A stretch of DNA of 28,494 nt from a virus. Of the stretch, positions 14,965-22,626 are shown one piece after another. The position numbers and the translations under genes were made by a program. The DNA is taken from the IMG/VR virus record IMGVR_UViG_3300007539_000138, positions 1-28,494 of that record; one strand, written 5' to 3'. The notes below the pieces were generated by a model. It was not told where the DNA came from. It worked only from the letters and a program-made list of their open reading frames with translations, and ran no database searches. Position 1 is the stretch's first letter; every line of letters starts with the position of its first letter.

Positions 14965-16848
14965 TTAGTTTGTCACACCTACAGTCGAATTTGACAGGTT
15001 TGTGTCTGGAATTGCTGTTGTCACATTATTACCTATTGTGATGAGAGTATTTCTAAGAGGCTTAAATACCGAATCATCAGCAGGTATCGCTGTTATAGAA
15101 ATAAAATCTTCTCCGGAAGTTATCGATTCTGGAGAAAATGAAGACAAGAAAACCGTGCCTGTTGATGGGTTGTAACTACCTACATTATCAACCAAAACTG
15201 TGCCTTCCAAATCCACAATAACCAAGGTTGTTGAATGTCCAGTAGAATTTCTAATTACACAATTTTTACCTCTAAAAATAAATTTACTACTTGTTATACT
15301 AAATTCTGTCATTTTAGGATTTTCAATAGAATTCAAAAAAGAGATGTTATAAGAAGCTTTTACAAAATCACCTACAGAATTACGTAAAGGTAAAAATCTA
15401 GAAGACATGGTCAAACTAATATCACTGCCTAAAATTGAATTATCAGATGCATCAACAAAAGTTTGTAGTTTAGATTTTCTGAGAATATCATTAAACTTTC
15501 CTGTATTATTTGCAAAATATTGCGCAACAGCATTTTTTACTTTGTTGTTAATACCATTAAGAGTCAAATTAGTCTCGGATTGATCATATTTAAAAGTCGT
15601 ATTAATATTAACTTGCTGAAATGTCGGTTGAACAAACTCAGCTTCAACACCAACAACCGAAAGAGGATCGGTTAGATTTGTTTTAATTATTTGCTCAGTT
15701 GTCGCAATTTGAGCTGGTGTCAAGGTATCTTCATACACAATAGAAACCATAGTTTTACCATATTTGGCAGGAACATTATCTTCACCTCCCCATGCATTGA
15801 TAGACTTAATGCCAGGAACACCATTGGCGATTACGCCTCTATAGTCACTAGGTGCTACAAGTCTGTTCTGCGCAAGATAAGATAAAGGAGCATTCACTCT
15901 AATGGATTCAGTAGTTTCTTTATCTGCACCAAAAGCGGATTTTGAGATTGTGGTTATTGATAATGGATATGATACATTATTTACGCTTAATGTCGGAAAG
16001 GTTGGAGAAAATACAGAAGCACCATTAGCATTCTTACCCTTGGTCTTAAGATAGGTAATACGAATGATTTGTCCCTCAGTTGGGTTATTACCGGTCAAAC
16101 CACCAATAGCAAAGTTGAATTCCCAAAATCCATTATAAGTTTCAAGAGGAAGATAGAGTGCAGTGTTTTCATCGATGGTAGAAATAATTTGACCACCAGA
16201 TGTAGCATTTGCACTGAAGTAGCTAGTAAAGTTATCAGAGTTAATATCGTCATAAACCTGTACAGCAACAGTAGAAAGATCCAGCTCGGTATCTGGTACT
16301 ACATATACTTGACGATCAGTACCAGGTTCTGCAATAAAAGTTTTTACGGAAATATCACCTTGAAGAACCATAACATTTTGATTACCTAAAGGATCTTCAA
16401 ATGTATAAATTCCATTGCCAGTTCTATCGTAGCCGCTATAGTCCAATAGTGTTCTAAAAGTATATTCAACGCCATCTACAGAGGTTGTAAAAGCCCAGCC
16501 AGCAGGAAGAGTGATAGATTCAGGTTTAATAGCCGCAGACGATAAGTTAATAGAAATTTTCAAATTGGCTCTAGAGGCCGTCTTAGATCTAGGAATATAT
16601 CCAAAAGAAAGCGAGTGATTGACCAGAGAGGTTCTTAGCTGTGCTGTAGGCAGGAATGTTTCATTTAGAGCAAAGTTTGCAAGCAGACCATTCAAATGAG
16701 TGTTATATGCAAGCACATCTAGAATGTTAGACAAAGCAGAACCTTCAAAGTCATAGTCCTCGAATTCACTTTTAGATGAAAAATATGATTTAAGCGAGGC
16801 TTTAATGTTGTCAAAATCTAGTTCTGATGCTTTAATAGTGGTCGCCAT
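14965..16848 (-). CDS. gp6: Baseplate wedge subunit gp6
   Basis: This 627-aa protein (T4 gp6 is 660) begins ATTIKASELDFDNIKASLKS, then FEGSALSNILDVLAYNTHLN (residues 35-54), LNETFLPTAQLRTSLVNHSL (61-80) and FGYIPRSKTASRA (82-94). These are the conserved N-terminal signature of the gp6 family, which dimerises to form the continuous inner ring of the baseplate. The J-like central part (about 290-420) contains ESIRVNAPLSYLAQNRLVAP and the DYRGVIANGVPG segment. It sits two bases after gp25 and one base before the gp7-like gene, the order expected for a wedge operon. No abnormality is visible. Confident assignment. Confidence 0.9.
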   Translation of the reverse strand: MATTIKASELDFDNIKASLKSYFSSKSEFEDYDFEGSALSNILDVLAYNTHLNGLLANFALNETFLPTAQLRTSLVNHSLSFGYIPRSKTASRANLKISINLSSAAIKPESITLPAGWAFTTSVDGVEYTFRTLLDYSGYDRTGNGIYTFEDPLGNQNVMVLQGDISVKTFIAEPGTDRQVYVVPDTELDLSTVAVQVYDDINSDNFTSYFSANATSGGQIISTIDENTALYLPLETYNGFWEFNFAIGGLTGNNPTEGQIIRITYLKTKGKNANGASVFSPTFPTLSVNNVSYPLSITTISKSAFGADKETTESIRVNAPLSYLAQNRLVAPSDYRGVIANGVPGIKSINAWGGEDNVPAKYGKTMVSIVYEDTLTPAQIATTEQIIKTNLTDPLSVVGVEAEFVQPTFQQVNINTTFKYDQSETNLTLNGINNKVKNAVAQYFANNTGKFNDILRKSKLQTFVDASDNSILGSDISLTMSSRFLPLRNSVGDFVKASYNISFLNSIENPKMTEFSITSSKFIFRGKNCVIRNSTGHSTTLVIVDLEGTVLVDNVGSYNPSTGTVFLSSFSPESITSGEDFISITAIPADDSVFKPLRNTLITIGNNVTTAIPDTNLSNSTVGVTN

Positions 16849-16850
16849 TT

Positions 16851-17300
16851 TTATCTAATCCTTGATATTGTAGTATCTAGTACAACTATTTCTTCTGTGT
16901 TTACAATTCTAAATTTCACGGTTACTGATAAAGAATTTGCATCCGGAATAGCACTAACATTAACATCTAACACTTCTGCTCTAGGTTCATAAATTCTTAA
17001 TACTTTGGAAATATCGTTTTTCATAAAAACGGCATTTTCTTCTAATGTATAATTATCAAATAACTTCGATCTAATATTTGCACCAAAAAATGGATTAAAA
17101 GGTCTTTCATAATGATTAGTTTGCAAAATAGTCTTTACAGATTGCTTGACGGCTGCAGCATCTAGTTTCTTGAACACATCACCAGTTGTTCTAGGTGTAA
17201 AAGTTAAGTCTAAGTCAGAATAATTTCTCGATCTATAGCCAACTATAGAAGGGCTTGTTAGATTAGCATCTTCCAACGATAGTGATTTTTGTACAGCCAT
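16851..17300 (-). CDS. gp25: Baseplate wedge / sheath initiator gp25
   Basis: At 149 aa this is close to T4 gp25 (132 aa). It has the family motifs ERPFNPFFGANI (residues 65-76) and the EPR triplet at 105-107 (RIYEPRAEVLDV). gp25 nucleates sheath polymerisation: its handshake domain resembles that of the sheath protein, and the EPR motif maintains the wedge core. The start at 17300 is preceded by AGAAGG. It heads a late unit gp25-gp6-gp7-like with its own promoter. Nothing unusual is seen. Confidence 0.92.
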   Translation of the reverse strand: MAVQKSLSLEDANLTSPSIVGYRSRNYSDLDLTFTPRTTGDVFKKLDAAAVKQSVKTILQTNHYERPFNPFFGANIRSKLFDNYTLEENAVFMKNDISKVLRIYEPRAEVLDVNVSAIPDANSLSVTVKFRIVNTEEIVVLDTTISRIR

Positions 17301-17325
17301 TTTAGCCTTCTATTAGGTTTTATAT

Positions 17326-18192
17326 TTATTTATACTGGAAAAACCCAAGCCCGTCTTTAATATAAGTTCTAAAGTTAATATCCGTTCTAACTTTTCGTTC
17401 AAAATTACCTCTATAGAGCTTATCAACCTTAGGCATAACTACAATAATTTCAGCATTGTAATCTTTGTTTTCATCTAGAGGTGCGCCGCCTGCATTTGGA
17501 TTTAATCCATCAAAATGTAAAATTAGCCCTTGAAATGAATGATTATCTTTCCAATAATTCGCTAACTCAAAAGTTTTCCAAGGATTAGGAAATCCTTTTC
17601 TATCCAAAACTTCATAGACAACTACTCTACCCTGAGTTTGCAAATGTCTAATATCACCAGATACTAAATTTTCGCCAGCGGTTGGTTTGACTAAACTTTC
17701 AGTAATTGATAAACTAAAATCTCTAAACTTTTTATTATTATTAAACCCTAAAATCAAAGGAACATGAGCATATAGTCTTTGAGCTATAGTTTTTCTTTCG
17801 CTGAAGCTTAGATGATTTAATGTGGGTTTGCTACCAGGAGTGTTAGCAAAAGATGACATAGTAAGACCTTTTGCCAATTTTGTTCCCATATCAATCTCAG
17901 AAAGCTTATATGGGTCATAGATGGGGTCTGGCAATATCTTTTTAGGCGAATACTCTTCTTTATATTTTTTAGAATTTATTGAGCCTGTAAAGGAATCTAA
18001 TCCATATTTTTTACTTGACTCCATATCATAGTATGTTCTAATTCTCTTAGGAACAGGAACAAAATAATCAGCAGCAATAATACCTTTAGCAGTGCATGAA
18101 CCTAATAATGCACCATCTCCTCTATTGTTTGGATCACGTAGTAGAGACCTAACTTCTCTGGTGCTAATTGTATTAAGATTAAATTGTACCAT
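17326..18192 (-). CDS. Tail-tip region protein of unknown function, possible degenerate M15-like fold
   Basis: This 288-aa protein is not recognised with confidence. It lies between the needle gene and gp25, and its start overlaps the needle stop (TAATG); the needle's last codons supply GGAGGA as its ribosome site. Residues 157-232 (RDFSLSITESLVKP, RHLQTQGRVVVYEVLD, ANYWKDNHSFQGLILHFDG) have the strand-loop-strand-helix-strand order of phage M15-type peptidases, in which S-H, G-A-D and W-H give the metal ligands. Here only His183 is a plausible ligand; the Asp and final His positions are not filled. No signal peptide or membrane helix is seen. A structural baseplate or hub-associated role is likely from context. 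The last codons TAT AAA TAA also form the next late promoter. Confidence 0.5.
   Translation of the reverse strand: MVQFNLNTISTREVRSLLRDPNNRGDGALLGSCTAKGIIAADYFVPVPKRIRTYYDMESSKKYGLDSFTGSINSKKYKEEYSPKKILPDPIYDPYKLSEIDMGTKLAKGLTMSSFANTPGSKPTLNHLSFSERKTIAQRLYAHVPLILGFNNNKKFRDFSLSITESLVKPTAGENLVSGDIRHLQTQGRVVVYEVLDRKGFPNPWKTFELANYWKDNHSFQGLILHFDGLNPNAGGAPLDENKDYNAEIIVVMPKVDKLYRGNFERKVRTDINFRTYIKDGLGFFQYK
17327..17334 (-). promoter_or_regulatory. T4-type late promoter box (TATAAATA), built into a stop codon
   Basis: TATAAATA is made of the final Tyr and Lys codons and the TAA stop of the 288-aa gene. It drives gp25, gp6 and the gp7-like gene. Confidence 0.7.
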
Positions 18193-20003
18193 TATAAAAT
18201 TCCTCCGTAATAATCAATCATACTCTGAATAGTAGGTCTAGGGATTTTACCATCATATCTAAGCTTATCTGCTTGTCTACCTCTATCATCTGTAGAAAGA
18301 TTGAGGTTACCATTATTAAACCCTGTCCACCACTGAGTTACATTCTTATTTCTTCCGCTTACCGCAGCAGGCGAGAATTGAGCGCCTTGAATAAGAGCAG
18401 CTTGTGTAGCAACATCATACTTATTTAAGTTGTTTTTCCAAATACCATCAATACCATGAGCCCTAGTCCAATCAGGATAAGCTCTAATTTGATCTGCAAA
18501 AGAAGCATTTTGGTACTGACTCCAAGTTAATCCGCCTAGAGTGCCACTACCATCTGCTGTATGCCCCCAAGTATTTTCGCCCATTTGGAAAGCGCCTTTA
18601 TAATATTCACTATTTGTCATGCTATAAGGGTGACTAAATAAGTTACTATTCAATGGATCTCCGGATTCTGTACGAATTACTTCTGCAACAGCGGCTGGGT
18701 CAGCTCCAATCTCTCTAGCAACATCATTAATTGCTGTTTCAACTTCTGCTGCTGTCGAACCACCCAATAAGCCTTGTGCTTCGGCCTTTTGTAAATCTGC
18801 TCTTTGCTTTTCTGTAATGCTTCCTGTTGTAGCAGGTGGTTCGCCGTCACCAAATGTGTCTGGTCTGTTATCGGTGTTATCTGTTGTAGATTCACCAGAA
18901 GAACCACCTTCACCTTTAACACTCTGGCTAATCTTATCATCATCAACCTCTACCTTTCTAACACCCAAGGTCTTAGTCTGGTTAAGAGCTTCATTCATAT
19001 TAGAATGTGTTGGTTCAGCAGTTGCATCAGTGTTAACCGCTGTATTCTGTACAGAATACCCTTGAGCTGATCCGACCCCGCCGCCGGCTTCAGGGTCAGC
19101 ATATTCTTGAGAATTAGTTATGTCTGATCTTATTGCTTTTTCAGCAGTACCTTTTAGATCACCATGGAAGGTAGGAGCTTCAACTCCTTCTTCAAATGAA
19201 CCTGAGTGGCCGTAGATATTCTTAGTGTACATAATCATCTCATCTCCGCCAATAGTGCCTTTATGTCCGGCAACTGTAACACACTTACCTAGCATAAAGT
19301 TTTCTGGAGCAGATGTAGTAATACGCTCTTCGGCCGTTTCTCTAATCTCACCACCTGCAATGATTTCAATATCACCTGGCGCTGAAATCTTAAGATCATT
19401 TTTAGAAACAATATGAGTAGTCTTCATACTTTCAACTGTATAGTCACCAAGGACAACTTCAGATTTATTACCTTGTGTTGTGACAACTCTATCACCTACA
19501 AAGTTTTCGACCTTCTCCTGTTTGATTTCTTCCACTTGTTTGCCTTGAGTTTCTAGTGTGAAGTTGTTACACTTAATATTAAAATCACCAGTAACATTCA
19601 AGTTCAAATTGCCAGTGTAGGTGATGTCGCCATTACCATTGACTACCATCAAAAATCCATTACCGACTAGTTTAACCATTCTGCCTACGGTATTAATAAG
19701 CATACCGTCTTCACCTTCACCGGGATACATTTCAATACCATGACCATCCGCATGTGTCCAGGTAAGTCTCTCTGCTTCAGGCGTATCATCAACTTCAATT
19801 CTGTGGCCTGATTTTGACTCTTCTACTTTGTTGTGAGGATACTCAGGTTCCCAATCTTGAGGTGGTAAATCAACACCTTCTGGAACTGGTGGATATACAA
19901 TTCTAGGCTCCCATTCACCTCTAGCAGCTTTGTTAGTTGTGGCTTCCTGCTCATATCCAGGTCTAGGAAAATTACCTTCTGGGTCCTTAAATCCTGTTGA
20001 CAT
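18192..20003 (-). CDS. Tail needle protein (gp5 C-terminal type) with transglycosylase-like domain
   Basis: This 603-aa protein begins without an OB fold. Residues 66-130 (SGHRIEVDDTPEAERLTWTH, then INTVGRMVKLVGNGFLM) match the start of the gp5/VgrG-type needle. About 130-290 is a beta-helix with short strand repeats (GNLNLNVTGDFNIKC, DYTVESMKTTHIVSKNDLKI). A low-complexity linker follows (about 300-395, rich in S, T, G, D). The C-terminal 200 residues look like a lytic transglycosylase or goose-lysozyme-type domain: VAEVIRTESG with Glu446 as candidate catalytic acid, then YKGAFQMGENTWG (468-480). The start overlaps the amidase-like stop (TAATG) and has AGAGGA upstream. In T4 the lysozyme lies before the needle; here a wall-active domain lies after it. 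Confidence 0.75.
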   Translation of the reverse strand: MSTGFKDPEGNFPRPGYEQEATTNKAARGEWEPRIVYPPVPEGVDLPPQDWEPEYPHNKVEESKSGHRIEVDDTPEAERLTWTHADGHGIEMYPGEGEDGMLINTVGRMVKLVGNGFLMVVNGNGDITYTGNLNLNVTGDFNIKCNNFTLETQGKQVEEIKQEKVENFVGDRVVTTQGNKSEVVLGDYTVESMKTTHIVSKNDLKISAPGDIEIIAGGEIRETAEERITTSAPENFMLGKCVTVAGHKGTIGGDEMIMYTKNIYGHSGSFEEGVEAPTFHGDLKGTAEKAIRSDITNSQEYADPEAGGGVGSAQGYSVQNTAVNTDATAEPTHSNMNEALNQTKTLGVRKVEVDDDKISQSVKGEGGSSGESTTDNTDNRPDTFGDGEPPATTGSITEKQRADLQKAEAQGLLGGSTAAEVETAINDVAREIGADPAAVAEVIRTESGDPLNSNLFSHPYSMTNSEYYKGAFQMGENTWGHTADGSGTLGGLTWSQYQNASFADQIRAYPDWTRAHGIDGIWKNNLNKYDVATQAALIQGAQFSPAAVSGRNKNVTQWWTGFNNGNLNLSTDDRGRQADKLRYDGKIPRPTIQSMIDYYGGIL

Positions 20004-20665
20004 TAATTAAATCCTCTTTCTCGACTCATACTAATAAGAGTTTCTGTTGTAGGCGCACCATAATCAGATAACTGTGATATTCTAAGAGTATTTCTTTTAC
20101 TAAAAGACTTCTCAATATATCTAATAACATTAAATCCAGGATCATAAGCACTTGGATTAATGTTATCATGACCCCATACTTGGCCTCCAGGTAAAATAGA
20201 ATAGAAACACTTTATGAATTTCTTAAATGTTTTCCATTGACCAGGTGTACAAGTATTCATATCTTGTACACCATTATTAAATCCTCCAACAAAGGCTATA
20301 CTAATGCTTCTTTGTAAATGATTAGAAGCTGTTGTATGATTAGTTGTTTTACCAATTAACTTGTTCACTTGAATATTACCATTTTGTAGAATTAAAAAGT
20401 GAAATGGAATTTCGGAAATGTTCATTTCGGACCTATAAAAATTTTCCAAATCTTCTTTTTCAAATCTTTGTCTGTAATCCGTTTTTGTATTATACACCAC
20501 AACCTGAGTGTATTCTCTTTCGCAAGACCTCATGTAAGTCTCTAGAGCTTCATAAGTTTCAATGTAATCACCTTCTTTTACTTCTGAAGGAATGAAAACA
20601 GGTGTCTTATCTAAAGGAAAATCCGTTAGATAAGTTTTAAGATAGGGAGAAAAAATAGTGTACAT
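20003..20665 (-). CDS. Amidase_2 / T7-lysozyme-like protein with altered active site
   Basis: This 220-aa protein aligns along its length with T7 lysozyme, an N-acetylmuramoyl-L-alanine amidase: VVVYNTKTDY (residues 55-64) with FVHCSATKP, IPFHFLILQNGNIQ (86-99) with VGYHFIIKRDGTV, SISIAFVGGFN (120-130) with SIGVCLVGGID, CTPGQWKTFKKFI (139-151), and VWGHDNINPSAYDPGF (163-178) with LRAHHEVAPKACPSF. By this hand alignment T7 His17 becomes Tyr58, Tyr46 becomes Phe88, Lys128 becomes Ser172 and Cys130 becomes Asp175; only His166 keeps a zinc-ligand position. It is probably not a normal amidase, though it may still bind peptidoglycan. The gene follows the M23 gene, whose TAG stop lies in its AGGAAA ribosome site, and overlaps the needle gene start. 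Confidence 0.65.
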   Translation of the reverse strand: MYTIFSPYLKTYLTDFPLDKTPVFIPSEVKEGDYIETYEALETYMRSCEREYTQVVVYNTKTDYRQRFEKEDLENFYRSEMNISEIPFHFLILQNGNIQVNKLIGKTTNHTTASNHLQRSISIAFVGGFNNGVQDMNTCTPGQWKTFKKFIKCFYSILPGGQVWGHDNINPSAYDPGFNVIRYIEKSFSKRNTLRISQLSDYGAPTTETLISMSRERGFN

Positions 20666-20676
20666 GATTTAATTTC

Positions 20677-21717
20677 CTATTTAATGAAATTACAAGGGGG
20701 TTGAGGTACATTATTATGTCTAATTTCAAAATGAACATGGGGATCAGTACCTACTGCATTACCAGAAGTTCCCATATATCCTACTAATTGCCCTCTCTTC
20801 ACATTTTCTCCGGGTGACAGTCCAGCTAACTCACTTAAGTGAGCATACGCTGATGTTAACCCATCTCCGTGATCTAGTTTTACAGCAATTCCGTATCCGA
20901 CGGATAGCCCATCTTCACTCACTCTTTTACTATACATTACTTTACCATCTCTAGCCGCATAAACTGGAGTACCATAATCAGCGAATATATCTAATCCTTG
21001 GTGAGATCTACCCCCAGATCTGGGATCTCCCCAATCTCCACAGTTGTAGCTTCCTCCTGGAACAGGATTGTCCATTTCTCCAGAAGATACTGTTTCCTCC
21101 GCACTCTTATTCAGATCATCACCATAAGACTGTGCCTGACTGGTGCCCTCGCTTCCGCCCCCACTGGTATTACTATATTTGACAATTTGATCTTGAGCGT
21201 AAACAATAGTATTATCACAAAAGATTTTAAACAAATCTCCGGCATGAGGTCCAGCTGAAGCTGGTATAGTGGTACCATCACGTCTTGTCAAGCCACTATG
21301 TTTAGTTTTATCATTAGCATCGGTAAATGTTTTAGGAGGTCCAGATTGACCAGGTGCTTTGCCTCCAGGAGTTAAAGAACCGGTGGCTTCAGAAGAATTT
21401 GAAGGTGGATTATATTCTGGTTGTTTGTCGAACTTTAGTTGCTCATTGTTAATAACTCTTTCTGCCTGATCTAAACCACCTTCATAATAACTTTTAGGAT
21501 CCTCAATAGGGTCTGTTTGATTCTGAGGTGGAATATCAAAACCCTTCTCTTGCTGCGCCAGTTCATCTGGATATGCAGAAGAATTATTTTGCTCTTCTAA
21601 AGACTTGCCAACTGTATCATTCTGTGCTATAGTCTTTTTTCTTAAATCCCTGAGAATTTGGTCCTGATATACAGGATATTGCCTATTAATATCAATAGCT
21701 TCTATTGTCATTCCCAT
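20677..21717 (-). CDS. M23 metallopeptidase (peptidoglycan endopeptidase), tail-associated
   Basis: Residues 228-335 of this 346-aa protein are an M23/LytM domain: RSHQGLDIFADYGTPVYAAR, then YGIAVKLDHGDGLTSAYAHL, GENVKRGQLVGYMGTSGNA and DPHVHFEIRHNN. Zinc ligands His239, Asp243 and His329 and the catalytic His293 and His327 are all present, so it should cut peptide cross-links in peptidoglycan. Residues 1-225 are a hydrophilic, low-complexity segment (PPQNQTDPIEDPKSYYEGG; PGGKAPGQSGPPK; SGGGSEGTSQ). There is no signal peptide, in keeping with a virion-borne enzyme. The start at 21717 overlaps the upstream stop (TAATG); an in-frame ATG at 21711 right after GGGA is an alternative. It probably helps the tail cross the cell wall. 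Confidence 0.85.
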   Translation of the reverse strand: MGMTIEAIDINRQYPVYQDQILRDLRKKTIAQNDTVGKSLEEQNNSSAYPDELAQQEKGFDIPPQNQTDPIEDPKSYYEGGLDQAERVINNEQLKFDKQPEYNPPSNSSEATGSLTPGGKAPGQSGPPKTFTDANDKTKHSGLTRRDGTTIPASAGPHAGDLFKIFCDNTIVYAQDQIVKYSNTSGGGSEGTSQAQSYGDDLNKSAEETVSSGEMDNPVPGGSYNCGDWGDPRSGGRSHQGLDIFADYGTPVYAARDGKVMYSKRVSEDGLSVGYGIAVKLDHGDGLTSAYAHLSELAGLSPGENVKRGQLVGYMGTSGNAVGTDPHVHFEIRHNNVPQPPCNFIK

Positions 21718-22070
21718 TAGATACTATTCCTATCTAAAATTTCATAGGCCATATTAACTGTTGCATCAACATTGCCGTCTTTGATAATATCGTTATGAAA
21801 AATTGCTGCAGCTTCTTCTATTGTAGATGCTTTTCTAAATTCATCTCCGTGAGATTTACTTTCTTTTCTAATCTCTTTTAGCAGAAAGGTGGTTTGAGCA
21901 ATTTGATCTTCTAGCTCTAAGTTGTTCTTAAAACAAAAATTTTTATATCTTGTTAATTTGTCACCTGAAAACCTGTACAAGCCAAAGACCTCTAATGTGG
22001 CATCCGGAGGCTTGTTGTAGATGGTCAAATTACTAACCGGTGTGCGCCTTTCATAATTAACTTTAGCCAT
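21717..22070 (-). CDS. Half phage-tail-lysozyme-like protein lacking catalytic part
   Basis: Residues 29-117 of this 117-aa protein (FGLYRFSGDKLTRYKNFC, DQIAQTTFLLKEI, GDEFRKASTIEEAAAIF, TVNMAYEIL) follow the second half of phage tail lysozyme domains: a GLFQW-like stretch, then R-L-F-A, a D-Q-F-L-EL helix and a final AT-EA-IF helix. The first half, which carries the catalytic Glu, is absent. The end of the upstream OB-fold protein (ASQAGLSQEAGATIAGYLRS) resembles the missing first helix. The frame of this gene is open upstream to 22097, so a single base change in 22072-22097 would fuse both genes. It could be a scaffold relic, a partner in a split domain, or the product of a sequence error. 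Match is by eye; moderate confidence. Confidence 0.5.
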   Translation of the reverse strand: MAKVNYERRTPVSNLTIYNKPPDATLEVFGLYRFSGDKLTRYKNFCFKNNLELEDQIAQTTFLLKEIRKESKSHGDEFRKASTIEEAAAIFHNDIIKDGNVDATVNMAYEILDRNSI

Positions 22071-22071
22071 T

Positions 22072-22626
22072 CTATTGTTCTCCCTGATTATAAGATCTTA
22101 AGTAACCAGCGATGGTAGCACCAGCTTCTTGTGATAAACCTGCTTGAGAAGCAAGCTCAATCACTACCAACTCTCCTGCCAAATTCACCGATATATCACC
22201 TTCAGAGTTGAAACTTGTAGGAGTTTGTCCTATGGTGCCTTCAATACTAACTGGTCTAATACGTTTTTCTGGTGTAATGTCATCTCCAGATTTCAATTCA
22301 ATTTTAGGCATAGTGCCAAAAATAACTGGACTTTGAGAATGCTTACCGTCCATAAACATACCAAAGACCCAAGAACCATTTTCAATTCCGTTTGGGCTTC
22401 TACCTACACCAGATACGCCACCATAAGTGGCTGGCACTAACACTGTAGCCCAAGGTAACTTTTCTGTAGGAACATCTTCTGTATATGCATTGTGTAGCCC
22501 TAAAATGCGGACTCTAACACGACCAAGAAAATCAGGATCATTGGTATTATCTTCTACAATACCAATAAAAAATCTAACATCATCACCGTAAAATTCTTTT
22601 TGTAAATTATTTAATATATCTGCCAT
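22072..22626 (-). CDS. gp5: gp5-type OB-fold hub protein (N-terminal part of gp5)
   Basis: Residues 17-107 of this 184-aa protein are the OB domain of T4 gp5: VRFFIGIVEDNTNDPDFLGR, VRVRILGLHNAY, VPTEKLPWATVLVP, SWVFGMFMDGKHSQSPVIFG (T4: WFIGVVEDRMDPLKLGRVRV, IPTEKLPWMSV, TRVYGHFLD). In T4 this domain sits on the gp27 trimer and is joined to lysozyme and needle in one chain. Here the chain ends after an extra 75 residues, and the other gp5 parts are separate genes. The final 30 residues (ELASQAGLSQEAGATIAGYL) look like the first helix of a tail lysozyme. Its start overlaps the hub gene's stop (TAATG), so the two are probably translated together. Confidence 0.8.
   Translation of the reverse strand: MADILNNLQKEFYGDDVRFFIGIVEDNTNDPDFLGRVRVRILGLHNAYTEDVPTEKLPWATVLVPATYGGVSGVGRSPNGIENGSWVFGMFMDGKHSQSPVIFGTMPKIELKSGDDITPEKRIRPVSIEGTIGQTPTSFNSEGDISVNLAGELVVIELASQAGLSQEAGATIAGYLRSYNQGEQ

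Noticed and set aside
17500-17700. Active M15 D-Ala-D-Ala peptidase in the 288-aa protein
   Set aside because: The spacing H-x4-G-R-V-V-V-Y does not meet the SxHxxGxAxD motif and the last His is lacking, so only a degenerate relationship is proposed.
18804-19070. Plus-strand reading frames of 82-88 codons
   Set aside because: They lie opposite the low-complexity linker of the needle gene and are explained by its codon bias; no ribosome site or known motif.
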